A stretch of 64,000 nucleotides of DNA from Malurus cyaneus samueli (GCA_009741485.1 CM019219.1:2145998-2209997), one strand, 5' to 3'. Shown: positions 12,441 to 26,262, counted from the stretch's first letter. Translations and numbers: made by a program. Notes: generated by a model not told the origin, from the letters alone.

Positions 12441-14459
12441 TTTTCCCAGGCCTGGGTTTTTCCTGGTGGGGTTTAGCCCCTCTTGGAGTCCACTTCTCTT
12501 AACCTGGTGTCGTTTGATCTTTTTATCTCACATCCGGGCTCATCCTCACCCAAATCCATTTCCTGAGCCCAAGTACCCCCGTTATGATAGTTCTTTCAAT
12601 CAAGCTGATTCCCAAAGACAGATTTCTTTCTTTTTCCTTCCGCTGCTCCTGGCCCATTAAAAAGAAATCAGTTCCAAGGTTTTTCAAGGGAGAAAATCAG
12701 ACTGTAACTGCCTGGAACAAAAGCAGATTGTAAAATCAGGTTGGGAACTAAGCAAAGCACCTTTCCTCTAATCAGGAATCAGTAGGAAGCTGATCCTCAG
12801 CAATAGGCTGGGCCATTTGTGTTTATTTGCTCATCACACGCTGAGGATGTTGTGTTTTGTGGGATAAATTTAAACTCAGGGCGTTCTGGTTCTGCTTCTT
12901 ATCCGCGTTTCCCTTCGCTGCCGGGAGCTGCTGGCACGCACGGGGTGTCTGCATCCCGCTTTTCCTTAGCCTGGGACCTGCCCTGCCCTGCCCTTTCCAT
13001 CCCTCTCTCCCTCTGCTCTGCCTCTCTTCTCCTCTTTTCCTGTAGTCAGCGTTGGACTCGCCTCAAATCCTGAGCGACAGATTGCGAAACCCCAACTCGC
13101 GGCAATCGGCGAGTTTTTATTAATGAGGTAGCGGGCTAAAAGGAAACAGAGCAAAAGATGAGCCAGAGGCAAATGCAAACTGATTAGAGCTCCTTTCCTC
13201 GGCTGTCTGGTTTCCAACAGGAAGAACAGTTGTCTGAGTTCAATTCCCATGGAGCTTTTGCAATGCAGATAACTCCAGCGCAGAGTCAGGATCCTGTCAG
13301 GGGTGATGAATTGGTTCGCTGTTGCTTCACCCCCTGAACACAAAGGAAAGTCACAACAGACCTCTCCTCCAAGAAAAAGCTTCTCTGGCCATCCATTTGT
13401 CAAAGGGAAAGTAACTGCTAATAATGTTTTATTTGGCAGTTTTGTGACTGCCACGACAGTCCATACTGTATAAAGCCATTAAGTGTTGTTCCCTCGCAGA
13501 ATGGATTTTTGGGAACTGTCCAGGCATTTCTTCTGTCGCTGCTTTCTGCCCTGAAGTCTCACATCCAGCGTTATAAATCTGCCTTTTTGAATATTCCAGG
13601 CAGTTAAAATTTCACCTTCCGTGTAATGGGAGAGGTCAAGGCTCAGCTGGGGCTGCATCAATCCCATCTGGGCACCTGAAAGGAGCCTGCTGGAATTCCT
13701 TCTGGGAATCTGCATCATCCCCAGGGAAAAATTAAAACCAACTCGAGGCCTTGGTGTGCAAAGTTTAAACATTGGCTTGGAAAGGCTCTCTTTCCAATAA
13801 ACTGGAAATTCCACTGCAGCACAACGAGCCATCCAAGCAGACATCAGTTAAATGGACCAGCAGTGTGAGATATTCCCAATTTTTTGCTGGAAGTGTGAGA
13901 AGCCACCGTGCAGTGAACGTGACAAAAGCTGCAGGAGAAATCTGGGCTTGCTCTGAGGTCGCTGGCCATGAACTCAGACAGGAGAGCTTTGATGGCATCT
14001 CTGACTACGTGGCCCAGTTCTGTGCTCCACTTTATTGATGCTCCAGGGATTAAAACTCTGAAAGAGGAGCAAGGGAGTGAAAAATAGGCTAGAAAAATAA
14101 TTATGGGCTGTCAGACATGTGCTACCTTTTGAAGCAAACTTCCCATTGAAATACTTTATGTGTACATAAAACCACTCTGCATTTTTAGCTAAATCCTTCC
14201 AAACCATTTGAAAAAGATGTGCCACATCAGTTCTGGGACTGATGTTTTGGGCAAAGCTCCATCTGTGCTGCCTCTAAAAGCCCAAAGGGTCTTCGAGCTT
14301 CTCCCCTCTTTCTAATTTTCCCAATTTGCTGTTTTGCAAAAGCTTTGGATGTGAAACAGCCTCCAAGCTCCCCCTTTATTGTGCTGGTGGGGTCAAAAAC
14401 TGCATTTGTGCCTTTCTCCCTCAAAAGTACTCTAGAAATGAAGACATTGCTTAAATAAT

Positions 14460-14538
14460 GGATCAAAAAGTCCTCCCATATTATGGCACTTGTCTAATTA
14501 ATAGATTAAAAAGCCCTTCCACATTATGGCACTTGTCT
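14460..14538 (+). repeat. two-copy tandem repeat, 43-bp period
   Basis: ATTATGGCACTTGTCT occurs twice, 43 bases apart, with similar flanking AAAAAG-CC-TCC sequence. It is a simple two-copy tandem duplication. Confidence 0.7.
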
Positions 14539-15959
14539 CATTTTAAACAATTGCTGCTAAAACGTGAGGTGTAGGAAATAACGTGTAGTGACAGAGCTTG
14601 ATACATGAAGAGATCTGTAGTATTTGAACACCTATTTCAATATCAAAGAGAACGGGATTTTTATCTCCTGCTTGACACCTAATTCTGTGAAGTTCTTTAT
14701 GCTTACTAATTCATTAACATACTTGCTGTACAGAAGAGCTGGAGTGTCAGAAAATGTCATCTAATAGCAAATTCACTTTTATTCTGGTAGGCTCATCTCT
14801 CCTAGGAGCCCAGGAAGAGTTGTTTTCAAAAGCCAGAGAGCAGTAATAATGTCTAGAAGGTTAAAACCAAGGGGGATGCTTTTGAGTGCGGGAGAACTGC
14901 ATCAATTAGATCAGGAGTTGGAGGAGGCTGGAAAATTGTCACAGTTCCTTGAAATCAGCACCTCCCTGGCTCTAGAAATATTCACCTCGCTCGAGTTTCT
15001 GCCTTCTGGAGTTTTCTTCTTGGGTTAATTTCTCTGGTGCTGCCATTTTTGCCATGGAAAAAAACCCCAGCCCCATCTTTATTCTTTAATTCTTTAATTT
15101 AATTCTTGAATTTAACCCCTCTTTCCTATTTTTATGTTCCGATGTCAAACTGGGATATGCAACAGAAAACTCAGATATTTCTGTGTCAGGCCTTTTGCAG
15201 AGTCTGAACAAGAGGATCTCAAAATCACATCTCCATCCTCCAGTAAAAGGCTCTGCATTGCTCTTCTCCCCTCCAGTTCTGTAAAATCAGGAATTTTGGA
15301 GATTAAGGAGAATAAGTATTCGTATTTCTGAATCTCAAACAAATCAGTACAGACACAGTCACTGTAATGGTCAATTCAGACAAGGTGTTGCCATGGAAAG
15401 TGCTGGAAATTCAGGGGAAACTTCTGATTGAGAAAAACTCTCTGGCCTTTGAGCACCTTTGTGTTCCTAAAAATCACCTCTGATGCCTGAGCTGTTTCCA
15501 GATGTGGCCCCTCAGGTTTGGGTTTTCAAGAATTCTGGGCAAAGTTCCGCCCCAGTTTTCTGTACCTTTGGAAATCAGTTAGGCAGGAGTTGTTTCCATA
15601 AGTGCGCTCCAGAAGAAAATCCAAATGTCCCTTTTAAAATTAATACAATCTCCAATTATCATATCACCTCGGGGAGGGAGGTCTGGTGGTGCTTAATAGA
15701 GCTCTTTGGGGCCCTTGTGCATTTTAATTGAGTGAATAATTGTAAAACACTTCAGGGGCTTTTGGTAAAAGGCTCTGTATAAACATTGCCATAATGCTGA
15801 ATAATCAGGTTGTGATGTGGACTGGAAGAAATGAACCCTATAAATAGATATGTATATCCATATAATGTGTGTGTGTGTACACCCACATTTGGGACAGAAA
15901 GTGGCAGTTCCTTTAGAAAAGTTCCTTTAGAAAAGTCCTGCAGCTCTTGAATAAGAAAC

Positions 15960-16455
15960 TGAAAAAGCGAGATTGCGTAGGGATAATAATAATAATCAAA
16001 ATGTTTATTTTATTTTCTAATTTATATACATAATATTTATTCTAATGCATAATATATCAAATATATATGATTAATTATATACATTATATATTATTATAAA
16101 ATATATATGTTCTATATTCTATATTTATATACTTGTATATTTCTATAGTATTTATATTTATATACATTACCTATATTCTATATTTCTATTTACATATTAT
16201 TTTTTATATTTTCCTTTCTATTTATGTATTTACATTTATATATTTATATATGTATATAAATATATATTTAGATATCTACATATCTCATATTTAGATATCT
16301 ACTATATATATTTTATATAGTTATATAATGTTTATATAAAAATATATTTATATATATTTATATATATTTAATACATTTATTTATCTATTTATATAGATAT
16401 ATATTATTTATATAGATTAATATATAATATTATACTTTTCTATTATTTCTAAATA
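15960..16455. repeat. AT-rich low-complexity island
   Basis: About 500 bases are almost entirely TATATA, TATTTA and ATATAT strings. It is an expanded AT-rich simple repeat inside the large intron. Confidence 0.9.
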
Positions 16456-16744
16456 ATAAAATAAAAGGAAAGCAGCCTGTGCTGGGCAGCGAGGTGCTGG
16501 TACAAAGAATCCTCTCCTATTAAATGGGATTTGACAGGGTGCTGATGTCACTTCAGTGAGTTAATGGAAGGAGCCATCTAATGCAGGCTGAATGCAGAGC
16601 TGCCTAAAGGAACCTGGCATTGGGAGGGCTGGAGTGCTTGAAATTTAAATGGATGGGACAAGCCCAGGCTCTGTTTCCCAAGGAATCGATTTCCAGGGAT
16701 CCTCTTACTGCTGTGAAGGTCTTCCTTGCAGGAGCAGGCAAAGC

Positions 16745-16826
16745 TGTTTTTGTTGGAAGCTGGGATTTTTGTTTTTGTTGGAAGCTGGGATTTTTGTTTT
16801 TGTTGGAAGCTGGGATTTTTGTTGCT
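16745..16826 (+). repeat. minisatellite, 25-bp unit, 3 copies
   Basis: GTTGGAAGCTGGGATTTTTG occurs at 16752, 16777 and 16802, so the period is 25 bases and the copies are identical or nearly so. Confidence 0.9.
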
Positions 16827-19364
16827 GGGGATTAAACACATCTTTTAAGCACCAAGGAGATGCTGAGGAATTCTGTGGATTCGAGAGGGGTAGAAAGGCT
16901 GAGATGATTTTCATTGCTGTGAAGCCACTGAAGAGACTGATGGTAGTGCTGGGAACAATTTGAGTTCTGTAGAGTTGTACCCACAGCCAGAACAGTTTGA
17001 CAAAATGATCCATTGGGCGTTAAATCTGGAGATTCCGACAGTGTGAAAAATGTACAGGACACGGTATTTTGCAAAAAGAGTTGGGTTGGACTAAAGTTGC
17101 CTTTCTCTTTCCAGCTGTAAAAAAAAAATTAAGAATCTGTACCAGAAAATGTTTTGAGTGGAGATTAATGGAATTGCTAATGAATTTTTTTACCTCTGGA
17201 AGGTTCTGCCATGGTGTTTATGAGCTGGTTTTCCAGCAGAATGAGTGTCTGAGCTACCACAGGAAGCACAAACACTCATAGATATCACTGAAATCTTGGA
17301 GACAGGTCAAGAACTGGCTTTACTGTGGAGACCCCATTTCCTTCTCCCACCCAAAGGCAGCTCCTTCAGGTGAGATCAGGGGAGCAGGAGGAAGCTCCTG
17401 CATTTGTTCACAGGATGAGTTTCTTTCCCATCACGGTTCCTTTGTCATTTTTCACAAGCTCCAGACTCACTCAAACACGGGTTTGAGCACTCCTGACATC
17501 CGAAATCTGTGCCTTCCCTTCCCATCTGCCAGGGATGTCATTCTTCTGATGAAACAGCTTCAAAATTGCAAAGACAGACAAAATATAGGCTCAAATCACA
17601 GCCATCAAATGCTGTGGTTGTTACATGGGACTTTATTGCTCAAAAAAAGAAGATTGGTTGTGTTTCAGAATATCACGTTCAAGATCAATCAAGTTTCCAT
17701 CAATTGGCACCAATTGATGTGGGATCTTCTCTTGCACAGTGAGGTTACCCTGAAGTTTCTCTGTTTGCACCAGCTGGGTTTGTTTCTGGGTTTTTATTGC
17801 TTTATTTGGGGCTTGCTTGGTAAAGAAGAAGTATTTTCAGGAAATGTCATCATGTGCCATGTGCTGCACTGATGTCAGCTGAGGAAATCAGCGTCAGGAG
17901 CAGGAAAAGCCAGAAGATGAATGGATCTGTGAGCTCAAAATAGGAAACAGCTTGAAGTTCCTTTGGGGGAACTCATTCATTAGCGATGACACAAATTCAC
18001 CTCTGGCACAGACAGAGGGTTCTGCCCTCCTGCTGATGGGCAGGAACACCTGACATCCATGAAAATGATCCTGAGCATCCAGGGATGCCAAGGAACAGCC
18101 CTAAAACATTGCCAGTTTTGGGAGGTGAGCTGTTCTCACGAACCCTGTGTGGCTCAGGGCTGTCACGTGGAAATCTGCATTAATTGTGGATTAATAATTC
18201 CCCAGTGGATTTCATTCCCTGCGAGGTGTGAGCATCTCTGGGTGGTACCCAGCAGGTATCAAAGCAAACCTGAGCCATGGAAGGGCAGGAACTTACCTGG
18301 ATGGTGGAGAATTCATTTATTCACACTTGGATATGGGGGATGTGTCTGATCAATCCCTCACCAGGATTTATCAGTCAGATGTAGCCGGGTTTCTTTGCTT
18401 TTTCCTGCTGTTTGTCAGGCAGGTTCATCCATCAGTCACATACACAGAATTTTGTGAGGTTTCTGTCCAGCTGCACTGAGGGTAGGACAGAAGTTTGTGG
18501 TGTCCTGTTAAGAACATCTCCAATTACTCCATAGAAAAATGATCAGTAGTTTTTTAAAGTCATTTTCCAAGTGCCTTTATTTTCTGTTCCATTACCCCGA
18601 GAACCTTCCCTGCCCTCCCTTGGGGCCCAGCTGACAGTCTGGCTCCTACCTCCTGCTAGTCTGAAATTTCTTTATTTATCTTAGCCTCTGTCATTTTGCT
18701 GAAACATTGATATTTTCCAGCAATCAGCTTATTACACGGAGATGCCTATTAGCTTTCTGAAGTCATATGTCAGTGAAACTCAAAACTGTTTAGTTTAACT
18801 TGACAAGCCCTATAGTGATACAGGAAAATTATTTTCTCCTTCAGACTCATGTTTATGTTCTTTTCCAATGAGCTGGCTGTTTTATTGCAGAAGAAACTGT
18901 AAAAGAGGTAATTTTAACTAGGCACAAAATATATTCTGTTCTGTAATGTATCCATAACCTTCTAGAAGATCCTAATTAACTTCCTTATGTCAGCATAGGA
19001 AGCTCTGTTACATTTGTAGTTGCCAAACATTTTAATAGAAATTATTCCTTTCTGAGACCTACGGGCATCATCAATCCCAAACCAAGCTTTTCATTTCAGG
19101 ATATCAGAAACACCAGGAGATTAATGGAAGTCTGAAGTTCAGAATTTCTGTCTGATACCTTCCTTGTCTGCAGAGATAACAATCCCAATAACACGTGGGT
19201 GGCACAAAGTGCTCAGTGGGTAAAGGGAAATTGCCAGGTTGGCTCCTGAGAGCTGAAATGTTGAGTTACTGCTGGACCAGGGAGTGACAAAGATCTGAGG
19301 GGAGAAGATGTTTGACAATGAGTTTGTGACACAGATTTAACAGAACCATGTGGATGTTGGAGAG

Positions 19365-19567
19365 CAGGGAAAATCCTTCCCTGGGAGGGTGGGGAGACTC
19401 TGGCACAGGGTGCCCAGAGAAGCTGTGGCTGCCCCTGGATCCCTGGCAGTGCCCAAGGCCAGGATGGACATTGGGGCACCCTGGGGTGGTGGGAGGTGTC
19501 CCTAGAGGTGGAATGAAATGTTCTCCAAGTCCTTTTCCAGCCCAACCCATTCCACAACTCTGATTCC
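19365..19567 (+). mobile_element. CR1 LINE 3'-end fragment
   Basis: The stretch contains the typical avian CR1 3' region: a CCCAGAGAAGCTGTGGCTGC block, then GTGCCCAAGGCCAGG, a GGGAGGTGTCCCT block and a terminal CCAGCCCAACCCATTCCA. It is 5' truncated and has no RT domain, as most CR1 copies do. Confidence 0.9.
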
Positions 19568-20421
19568 ACATCTCAGCACTGAGCAGCTGCAGCAGCCCTT
19601 GGACACCCCAATATTGGTGTCCCTGGGTCTCCCATGGGTGAGGCAAACTGCAAACACCCATCAGCACAAACAGAATGAAGGTCTCTTGAGAGAAAAGCAC
19701 CACTTACCTGGTGATATTTGTCCTGCTCAGGCTCGTTTTTTTCGTGCTGTTGTGCAAAACAAACTGTTCGTGCCTGCACAGCGGGGCCAAATCCTGCGCT
19801 GTGCACTGGAAATTCAAAACAGGCATTTTCAGCACAGTGTCCTTACAGCCATGCTGATTTCAAATAAAAACTGTCTTTGCTTTAATCATGCAGTTCCCGA
19901 GCTCGGCTTTGATGAATTGCAGAAGCATGCTCTTATCGAGTAACAGTGGGATTTTTTCTTTTATTCTCCTTTTTTTTCTTTTCCTGAAAAGAGCAGGAAG
20001 TTTGTCATTCTGCAGAGCAAGATGAATTAATTTGCCATTTGAGGCTGAATTTTCCAAGAAGGATTAGGACATTTTGCAGTCCTGCAAATGCAGGATGCTA
20101 CTTGCAAGCCCAGCATTTCTTTAGGCTCACGATCATAATTTGCATTATAACTCCATATGCAAAACAGGGAGAAGGAATTCCAAATGTGAACACTTCCAGT
20201 CCTTAAAAACAGCTACAAATTGATGTGAAAAAGATGGAAATTCCCTTACTCACAGTCAGGAATTATTATTGAGGGGGTTGGCTGTAATTCTGTGTGATGA
20301 AAAGTGAACACAGCCTTCTGCTGGAGGCCCAGACGTGCTGAAATGTCACCAGTGGGACAGGAGAGAGATTTCCATCTCCTGTAACAACCTTCCCTTTTGT
20401 CTCCATGTGTTTTTCCTGCAG

Positions 20422-20599
20422 CTATCCATTCCCCATGGTCTTCAGCAGCTGCAGCAGGAAGGACCTGGAGAACAGCCTGGAGAAAGGAGTGGGAATGTGT
20501 CTGTTCAACCTGCCCGAAGTCAAGGAGTCCTTTGGGGGGCAGAAGTGTGGAAATGGCTACGTGGAAGATGGGGAGGAGTGTGACTGCGGGGAGCCTGAG
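20422..20599 (+). CDS. ADAM12: ADAM12 exon: end of protease, start of disintegrin domain
   Basis: The first base completes the Gly codon left by the previous exon, and 59 more codons follow. The segment YPFPMVFSSCSRKDLE closes the catalytic domain. The stretch KCGNGYVEDGEECDCGEPE opens the disintegrin domain with its typical CG-N-x2-VE-x-GEECDCG pattern. Four Cys in this part are conserved in ADAM disintegrin domains. The acceptor is pyrimidine-rich with CAG, the donor is GAG/GTAGGA, and the exon ends on a codon boundary. Confidence 0.96.
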
Positions 20600-20957
20600 G
20601 TAGGACAGCACCCGAGAGCTGCAGGATTTGGACAGCAGGGGCTTGGTTTGGGGTGTTTGGTGTAAAACAGAGCCCTCCCTTCTCAGCTTCCACCCCATCA
20701 GCTTAAACCTCATTGTCTCAGAAGTGCAGGGAGCCTCGAGCGTGTTTGAGTTCAGGCAGGGTTTGGGTTCAGAATGTGCTCAGTTCATCCCTAGAGAGCA
20801 AACCCTGCCTTGTCCAGCAGTCTGGCCATGACCTCGTGTTCCTAGAAGTTCCTTTCAGCATCAGCTGAACTCAAAATGAGTTTGTGTACTTGGCTCGGAT
20901 TTCCCAAGATAACGTGTGTTAATTGGAGGTTTGTTTCTGTCAGTGAGAAGCCACTAT

Positions 20958-21047
20958 TTATATTTGTATTTGTTTGGTTTTTTATTTATATTTATATTTA
21001 TTATATTATATTTATTTATTTTATTTATTTATATTTATATCAGTATA
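20958..21047. repeat. AT-rich (TTTATA)n-like simple repeat
   Basis: About 90 bases are composed of TTTATATTTATATTTA-like strings, directly upstream of an antisense CR1 fragment. Confidence 0.85.
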
Positions 21048-21054
21048 ACCATGG

Positions 21055-21225
21055 AAATTGTGGGATCACAGGATGGTTTGGTTGGAAATCTTTAAGGTCA
21101 TCCACCCCTGCCATGGAGGACACTTTCCACCATCCAGGCTGCTCCCAGCCCCAATGTCCAGCCTGGCCTTGGGCACTGCAGGGATGGGACAACCACAGCT
21201 GCTCTGGGCACCTGTGCCAGGGCTT
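21055..21225 (-). mobile_element. CR1 LINE 3'-end fragment, antisense
   Basis: Read on the + strand it begins ATCACAGGATGGTTTGGTTGG and runs through CAGGCTGCTCCCAGCCCC and CAGCTGCTCTGGGCACC. This is the reverse complement of the avian CR1 3' region. Confidence 0.9.
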
Positions 21226-22082
21226 CACTATCCATATATATAACAAACAGAAATATTAATATTGGCCAGGTGTTTTTCATTGCAGCTGCAGTTTTTAGGT
21301 GCAAGACCTTTCCCTCCTTTGCTACGGGATTTTTCTCTCTCTGGCAATTAGCTCCCAACAGAAACAGCCTTCCCTGCCTCCCAGACAGATTGCTGCTGCT
21401 TCAAGATTGTCCATTTGGTTTAGTGAACGTGTCAGAGGGCTCCTCAGATCAGCAGCAGATAGGCAAAACCTGGGGTCAAACAATATCCCAGCTGACATCC
21501 TTATCCCTTTCCATCCATCCTCATTGGCTGTATTGAACTCTCTCTGATTATCTGAATTAGAGGCAGCAGCTGATGAGGATTTGTTTCCTGTGATAAATAA
21601 GGACCTACAGACAGAAGAGATGGGGGCTTCAAACAGCGAGATATTGCTGCATCCTGCCCCGTGAGTGTATTGGATTTGTCTGAGCTGGGAGGATTTCCTG
21701 GCAGTTCTCTCACTCCTGAGGGTGACAGGTGGGGGAAGCAGCCTTTCTTGTGTTAAAGTCAATAGAGTGCAAGCAGCTTGCAAATGTCTTCCTAACCCCG
21801 TTATCTTCCTTGTTCTCATTTCCCAATGTTAGCGATACCTTTTCGAGTCAAAGCCACTTACTGTCAGCAAGCACTGACTTGATTTGCCTCTCTTTCTGTC
21901 TTTTGGCCTTTTTAGTTGGATTGGAAAACTGCAGCTTGTGTGCAATTAGATTTATTGGGGATTTACTGCTCCAATCTGAGTGGGTCCAGGAAAGCTGTGA
22001 GATCTTTGTGAGTTACTGATTCACTGCCCAGTCATTTGTACAGCTCAGTTCTGTCCCTGGTGTTGCAGTATCTCAAGGATGG

Positions 22083-22297
22083 GTGATATTAGGATTAAAT
22101 CCTTCCCTGGGAGGGTGGGCAGCCCTGGCACAGGGTGCCCAGAGAAGCTGTGGCTGCCCCTGGATCCCTTTGAGTGCCCAAGGCCAGACTGGATGGCACT
22201 TGGAGCACCCTGGTACAGTGGAAGTGTCCCTGCCATGACAGGGGTGACACTGGATGGGTTTTAAGATCCCTTCCATCCCACAATTTTAAGATTCTAA
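22083..22297 (+). mobile_element. CR1 LINE 3'-end fragment
   Basis: It has the same block order as the copy at 19365: CCTTCCCTGGGAGGGTGGGC, CCCAGAGAAGCTGTGGCTGC, GAGTGCCCAAGGCCAG, a GAAGTGTCCCTGCC block and a CCCTTCCATCCCAC terminus. It is 5' truncated. Confidence 0.9.
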
Positions 22298-22583
22298 CTT
22301 AATTTTCAACTGTATGACCAAAAATGTCTGATGTGCTGCAGTGTCTGCAGAAGGAGGGTGAAGTAGATTAGAGAGGGAAAGATAAAAGAATGTTCAGAAG
22401 TAAAAACCCCCAGTCCTTGAAAGATGAAAATGTGTCTCTACTTTTATAACCAGCTGCAAGGGGGAGCACAGAACTGTGAACTGCTAACTCAGGAATCAGA
22501 CTAATTACTCCCAAATGTAATTAGGAGCAAGTGCCCAAACAGCTGGGACGTGCCAGGGACGAGTCAACACAGCTCCTGTGCCA

Positions 22584-22660
22584 GGAAATCCTGCCTTAAA
22601 AATTCCTGCCTTTCAAAATCCTGCCTTACAAAGTCCTGCCTTATAAAATCTTGTCTTAGA
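22584..22660 (+). repeat. short tandem repeat, about 15-bp unit
   Basis: AAAATCCTGCCTTA recurs about five times with variation (AATCCTGCC, ATTCCTGCC, AGTCCTGCC, ATCTTGTC), with a period of 14 to 16 bases. Confidence 0.8.
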
Positions 22661-22829
22661 AACCATCAGAGGGCTCTGAAGGGCTTAAAGAGTGGATGGA
22701 AAGGGACAGGGCTGTCACTGAGGGGTTCAGAGAGGCTTTAGACCAAACCTTTCATCAAAGCCTCTCAAAGAGATTGAGGAGCTGTAGATGAGAGAAAACT
22801 GCACAGGCAAAAGTTGGGTTAAAAATAAG

Positions 22830-23440
22830 AAATACAACCAGGTGTAAATCATGAGTTTCCGGAAGGAGATCTGCTGTGCTGTGTCCATGAGATGTGTCCT
22901 GGGGACCACACAACTCAGCATTTTCATAAACAGCCTGGGACGAGGAACAGTTTTTAATTTGCTGATGATGTTAGGCTGGTAGAGAAGGGAACTGGCTGTG
23001 AGGAACTGCAGAGAAACCTTCTGAGGCAGCTGGAACAGGCATTTAGATGAGAAATCATCGCTGAGGAGTGATGCACATTCCAAAATCACTGAGAAGATGA
23101 TGGACTCGGAGCTGGCTCTGACCATGGAGGAACAAGAGTTCATATTGCAATAAATAGACTCATGAAAATGTCAGCCCAGTGCTCAGGAGTGGTCTAAAAG
23201 GTAAATAGGCTGTTAGGAAGCACTCGGGGAGAAATAGGAAACAAAACAAAGCACCAGCACGCCTCCATAAATCTGCTGTGCCTGAAACTGCTTGTGCAGG
23301 TTTTCCCCTACCCCTCCCTGATCCCAGGGAGGATAAAACAGAGTGGAAGAGATTGAGAGAAAAGCAATAAGGTGGTTCAAAGTTTCAAAAGGGCTCTGGC
23401 TGGAAGAGAAGAAAATGAAGGAAAATAAGCTGATAAAATT
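22830..23440 (+). mobile_element. decayed CR1-family LINE, 3' part of reverse transcriptase ORF
   Basis: Short stretches match the conserved path of a CR1-type ORF2 end: a GGACCACACAAC start, AACAGCCTGGGACGAGG followed by TTTGCTGATGATG (a decayed F-A-D-D-like site), a GAACTGCAGAGAAACC block, GAAAATGTCAGCCCAGTGCT, and a later GAGAGAAAAGCAATAAGG block. No long frame remains, so it is an old inactive relic. The assignment is by pattern memory, and the limits are approximate. Confidence 0.6.
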
Positions 23441-23479
23441 GTGAGGGGAATGCAAAGGATGGAAATGCCCTCCCATCAT

Positions 23480-23815
23480 GGCTGTTGTTATCAATTATTA
23501 TTGTTATCATTAATAATAATAGCAATCATTATAGTATATATTATATTAATTATATTACATTACATTATAATATAATATCATATCATATAACATTAACATT
23601 ATTTACATTACATTATATTATATTACATTATATATTCTATTCTATTACATTATATTACATACATAATATATATATTTTGTATACAATAATATATTACATA
23701 ATATTATGTAGTAATATATATGTGAATAAGAGATTATATAGTGTTTGTTATTATTATTAATAATATTATTAATATTATTATTTATTATTATTAATATTAT
23801 TATAAACAACTCCAG
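23480..23815. repeat. AT-rich (ATT/TTA)n simple repeat
   Basis: About 330 bases of ATTATA, TTATTA and TACATTA strings follow directly on the CR1-like relic. Confidence 0.85.
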
Positions 23816-25116
23816 CACAGCAGTAATTTCTGTGGCAGCCTCCATCCCCCAAAACCCTGGTGAGCCTTTCCTGTTCCTTTGCCTGTTTATGTTAAAACCA
23901 TTCCTGACAATTTGATAGCCCAGGCTCAAAAACTGTTTACTGAGCTCGTTGCCTGCAATGAGGCAGAAGTGAGACAGCAATTGGACATTTCAGAGGCTGC
24001 TGTGCCCCACTCAGGAGCTGTGTCTCCATCCCAATCTCCTGTGGGGCTGGAGGATGGCTCTTTGGGACTGGCACTGCACTCTGCTAATCTCAGGTTATTT
24101 TGGAGGTGAATTTATAAAAAGTGCTTCTGTGCAGAGGAATGTTGGCCCTGACAGGCAGCAGCTGCATGGGGATGTTTCCACAGCCTTCTGATCAAAAATA
24201 GGGGCAGGAAGTTGTTCCTCTGCTTCAGAGCTTTGTGCGTCCAGGAAGACATTATCTAAAAAACAGTGAAATGCTGAGACTCCTCCTGGTTTTGTCTGGT
24301 GAGTCGCTGCCCCCCTGCATTTCAGGGAAGCTTTCAGAAGCAGTGGAGTTTCAGGAGGCTGTGAACATCACTCCAACCCATTTATTCCTCCTGTGTTCCC
24401 TGCATTGTTAGCGATCCCATGTTGAGTCAAACTGACTTAACGCAGCCGAAGAGCAATTTTATCTGCTGCTGTTTCAGTGAGAGAGATGAGATTCCAGCTC
24501 AGCTGGTGTAACTTGCAGCTTGTGGGCATTATCTTGGCAAAACAAACCCATTCTTTCCTGAGACTCCTCACGAGCTCGTTCTGATGAGAATAAAGTTTGC
24601 AGGAGCCCACACATGGCACAGTCTAATCCCCAAGTGTGAAATTGGGCTGTAGCAGCGAGTGAGGCTGCAATTCCTGCTCATCCCGTATCTCAGAGCTCTA
24701 TTACTGGTGTGCTCTGATAAGGGATTACATGGAATCGTGTCCTTGCCTCCCTGTGTGGCAGCCCCATCCAAACAGGAGCCTGGCCAGCAGCTATCACAAA
24801 ATTGAGCTGTAGTGATGCTCAGGAGCTCAGACACAGCTCCTGGATCCTCTCTGGAGGCAGTGGAATCATTCCAGCGATTCCTGGGGAAATAAAACACCAC
24901 AGAGCTCTATCAGGAGTGGTGTCAGCGTGCTTGAATTGTTGGTGATGTTTGGGATTGGATCCATGGCTGGAATAAACCAGCTCCTCTGGTTTTGCTGCTC
25001 TGGGCTTGTTGAATCTGAGGGCAGACAAGGCTGTTTGGATCGGGTTGTCGAATTTCATGTATAATTTGTGATTTCCTGCCCAGCTTTTCTTGGCACAGCT
25101 ATAGGCAGCCTCTTGA

Positions 25117-25338
<222 letters not shown>

Positions 25339-26084
25339 TGAGCAAGGATGGAGGAAAAGCAAATTGGTTTGATAAATATTAGGACGCTTGCGTGTCATGT
25401 GAGCCATAAAAAAAATTATCAAAATATGAATTATTGAAGGAGCAGATTATTTAAATGGTGTCTGTGCTCTTTGTGGGCCCTTCAGCTGCTCATGCAAAAC
25501 TTCTCATGAACTTTTGTGTACTTTAATTTTTCTCATTCTTACATGGCAAGCAGTCATTAAATGCTGAACCCACTTTTTTGGGGAAGGCTCTTAAATTATT
25601 AATCCTATCAACAGCATATGTATTTTTAATGGCAGCTCATCAGCCGCTGTGGTTTCCTAACACTCCATAAAAGCCAATTTGCCACAGGCATTTCCCTGTT
25701 TGGATTCTCAGGCCATGCCTTGCCCGTGGGCTGATAAATCATCTAGCAAGTTGCCATCATGTCTCTGGCACCCCACGGGCTCGGAGCAGCAAGGGATCCC
25801 CATAGTCAGGAACTGCTTTTTAGCAAAATCAATCTTTGTGTCCTTTGCTTTTTACCAAAGGCAATGTGATTAAAATCCAGGGTGCAGAGCTCACTCATAT
25901 TTGGTGGCTGCTGTTGAGAAGGGAATGTTCAGAGTGGCACCTTCCATCATTGCCTGCTGGATGCCATCAGCTCAAAAAAAAAGCCATTTTCCATGGAAAT
26001 CAGGACAGGAACATGGACTAGTCATGTGGTTAAGTTTGAGGAGGTCTTGTTGCCCATGACAGCAACATTTCCATGAAGAGATAG

Positions 26085-26145
26085 CACTCCATAAAATCAT
26101 TAAGGTTCAAGATCTATTCAAGATCATCAAATTGAACTTTCCAAC
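26085..26145 (-). mobile_element. CR1 LINE tail fragment, antisense
   Basis: AAAATCATTAAGGTTCAAGA and AAGATCATCAAATTGAAC match the reverse complement of the CR1 3' end, although the piece is short and diverged. Confidence 0.6.
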
Positions 26146-26262
26146 CTGGGAATTATAGGGTATCTAAATCCAGAATCCAGCAGGCTGGTGGCTTCCTGAG
26201 CCCTAACAGAGCACAGTGTCCCATGATCAGCTGCCCTGGATGGAAAGGTCTCTGATCTGACC

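Larger units (their letters stand above)
1816..20421 (+). other. ADAM12: large ADAM12 intron (18.6 kb)
   Basis: No exon is supported here. It holds several tandem repeats (1836-2215, 2645-2787, 5855-6046, 16745-16826), a G-rich tract (about 3601-3665), an AT-rich island (about 15960-16450), a possible CR1 tail at 12370-12440 and a CR1 fragment at 19365-19567. Open frames such as the minus-strand 12966-13454 lack splice context or recognisable protein and look like chance. The rest shows nothing I can name. Confidence 0.85.

Noticed and set aside
12966..13454. 162-codon minus-strand open frame in the large intron
   Set aside because: No known domain, no splice or promoter evidence, and its composition looks like ordinary intron sequence.
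15960..16455. AT-rich island as a possible origin or matrix-attachment site
   Set aside because: Only simple AT repeats are visible; nothing specific supports a function.
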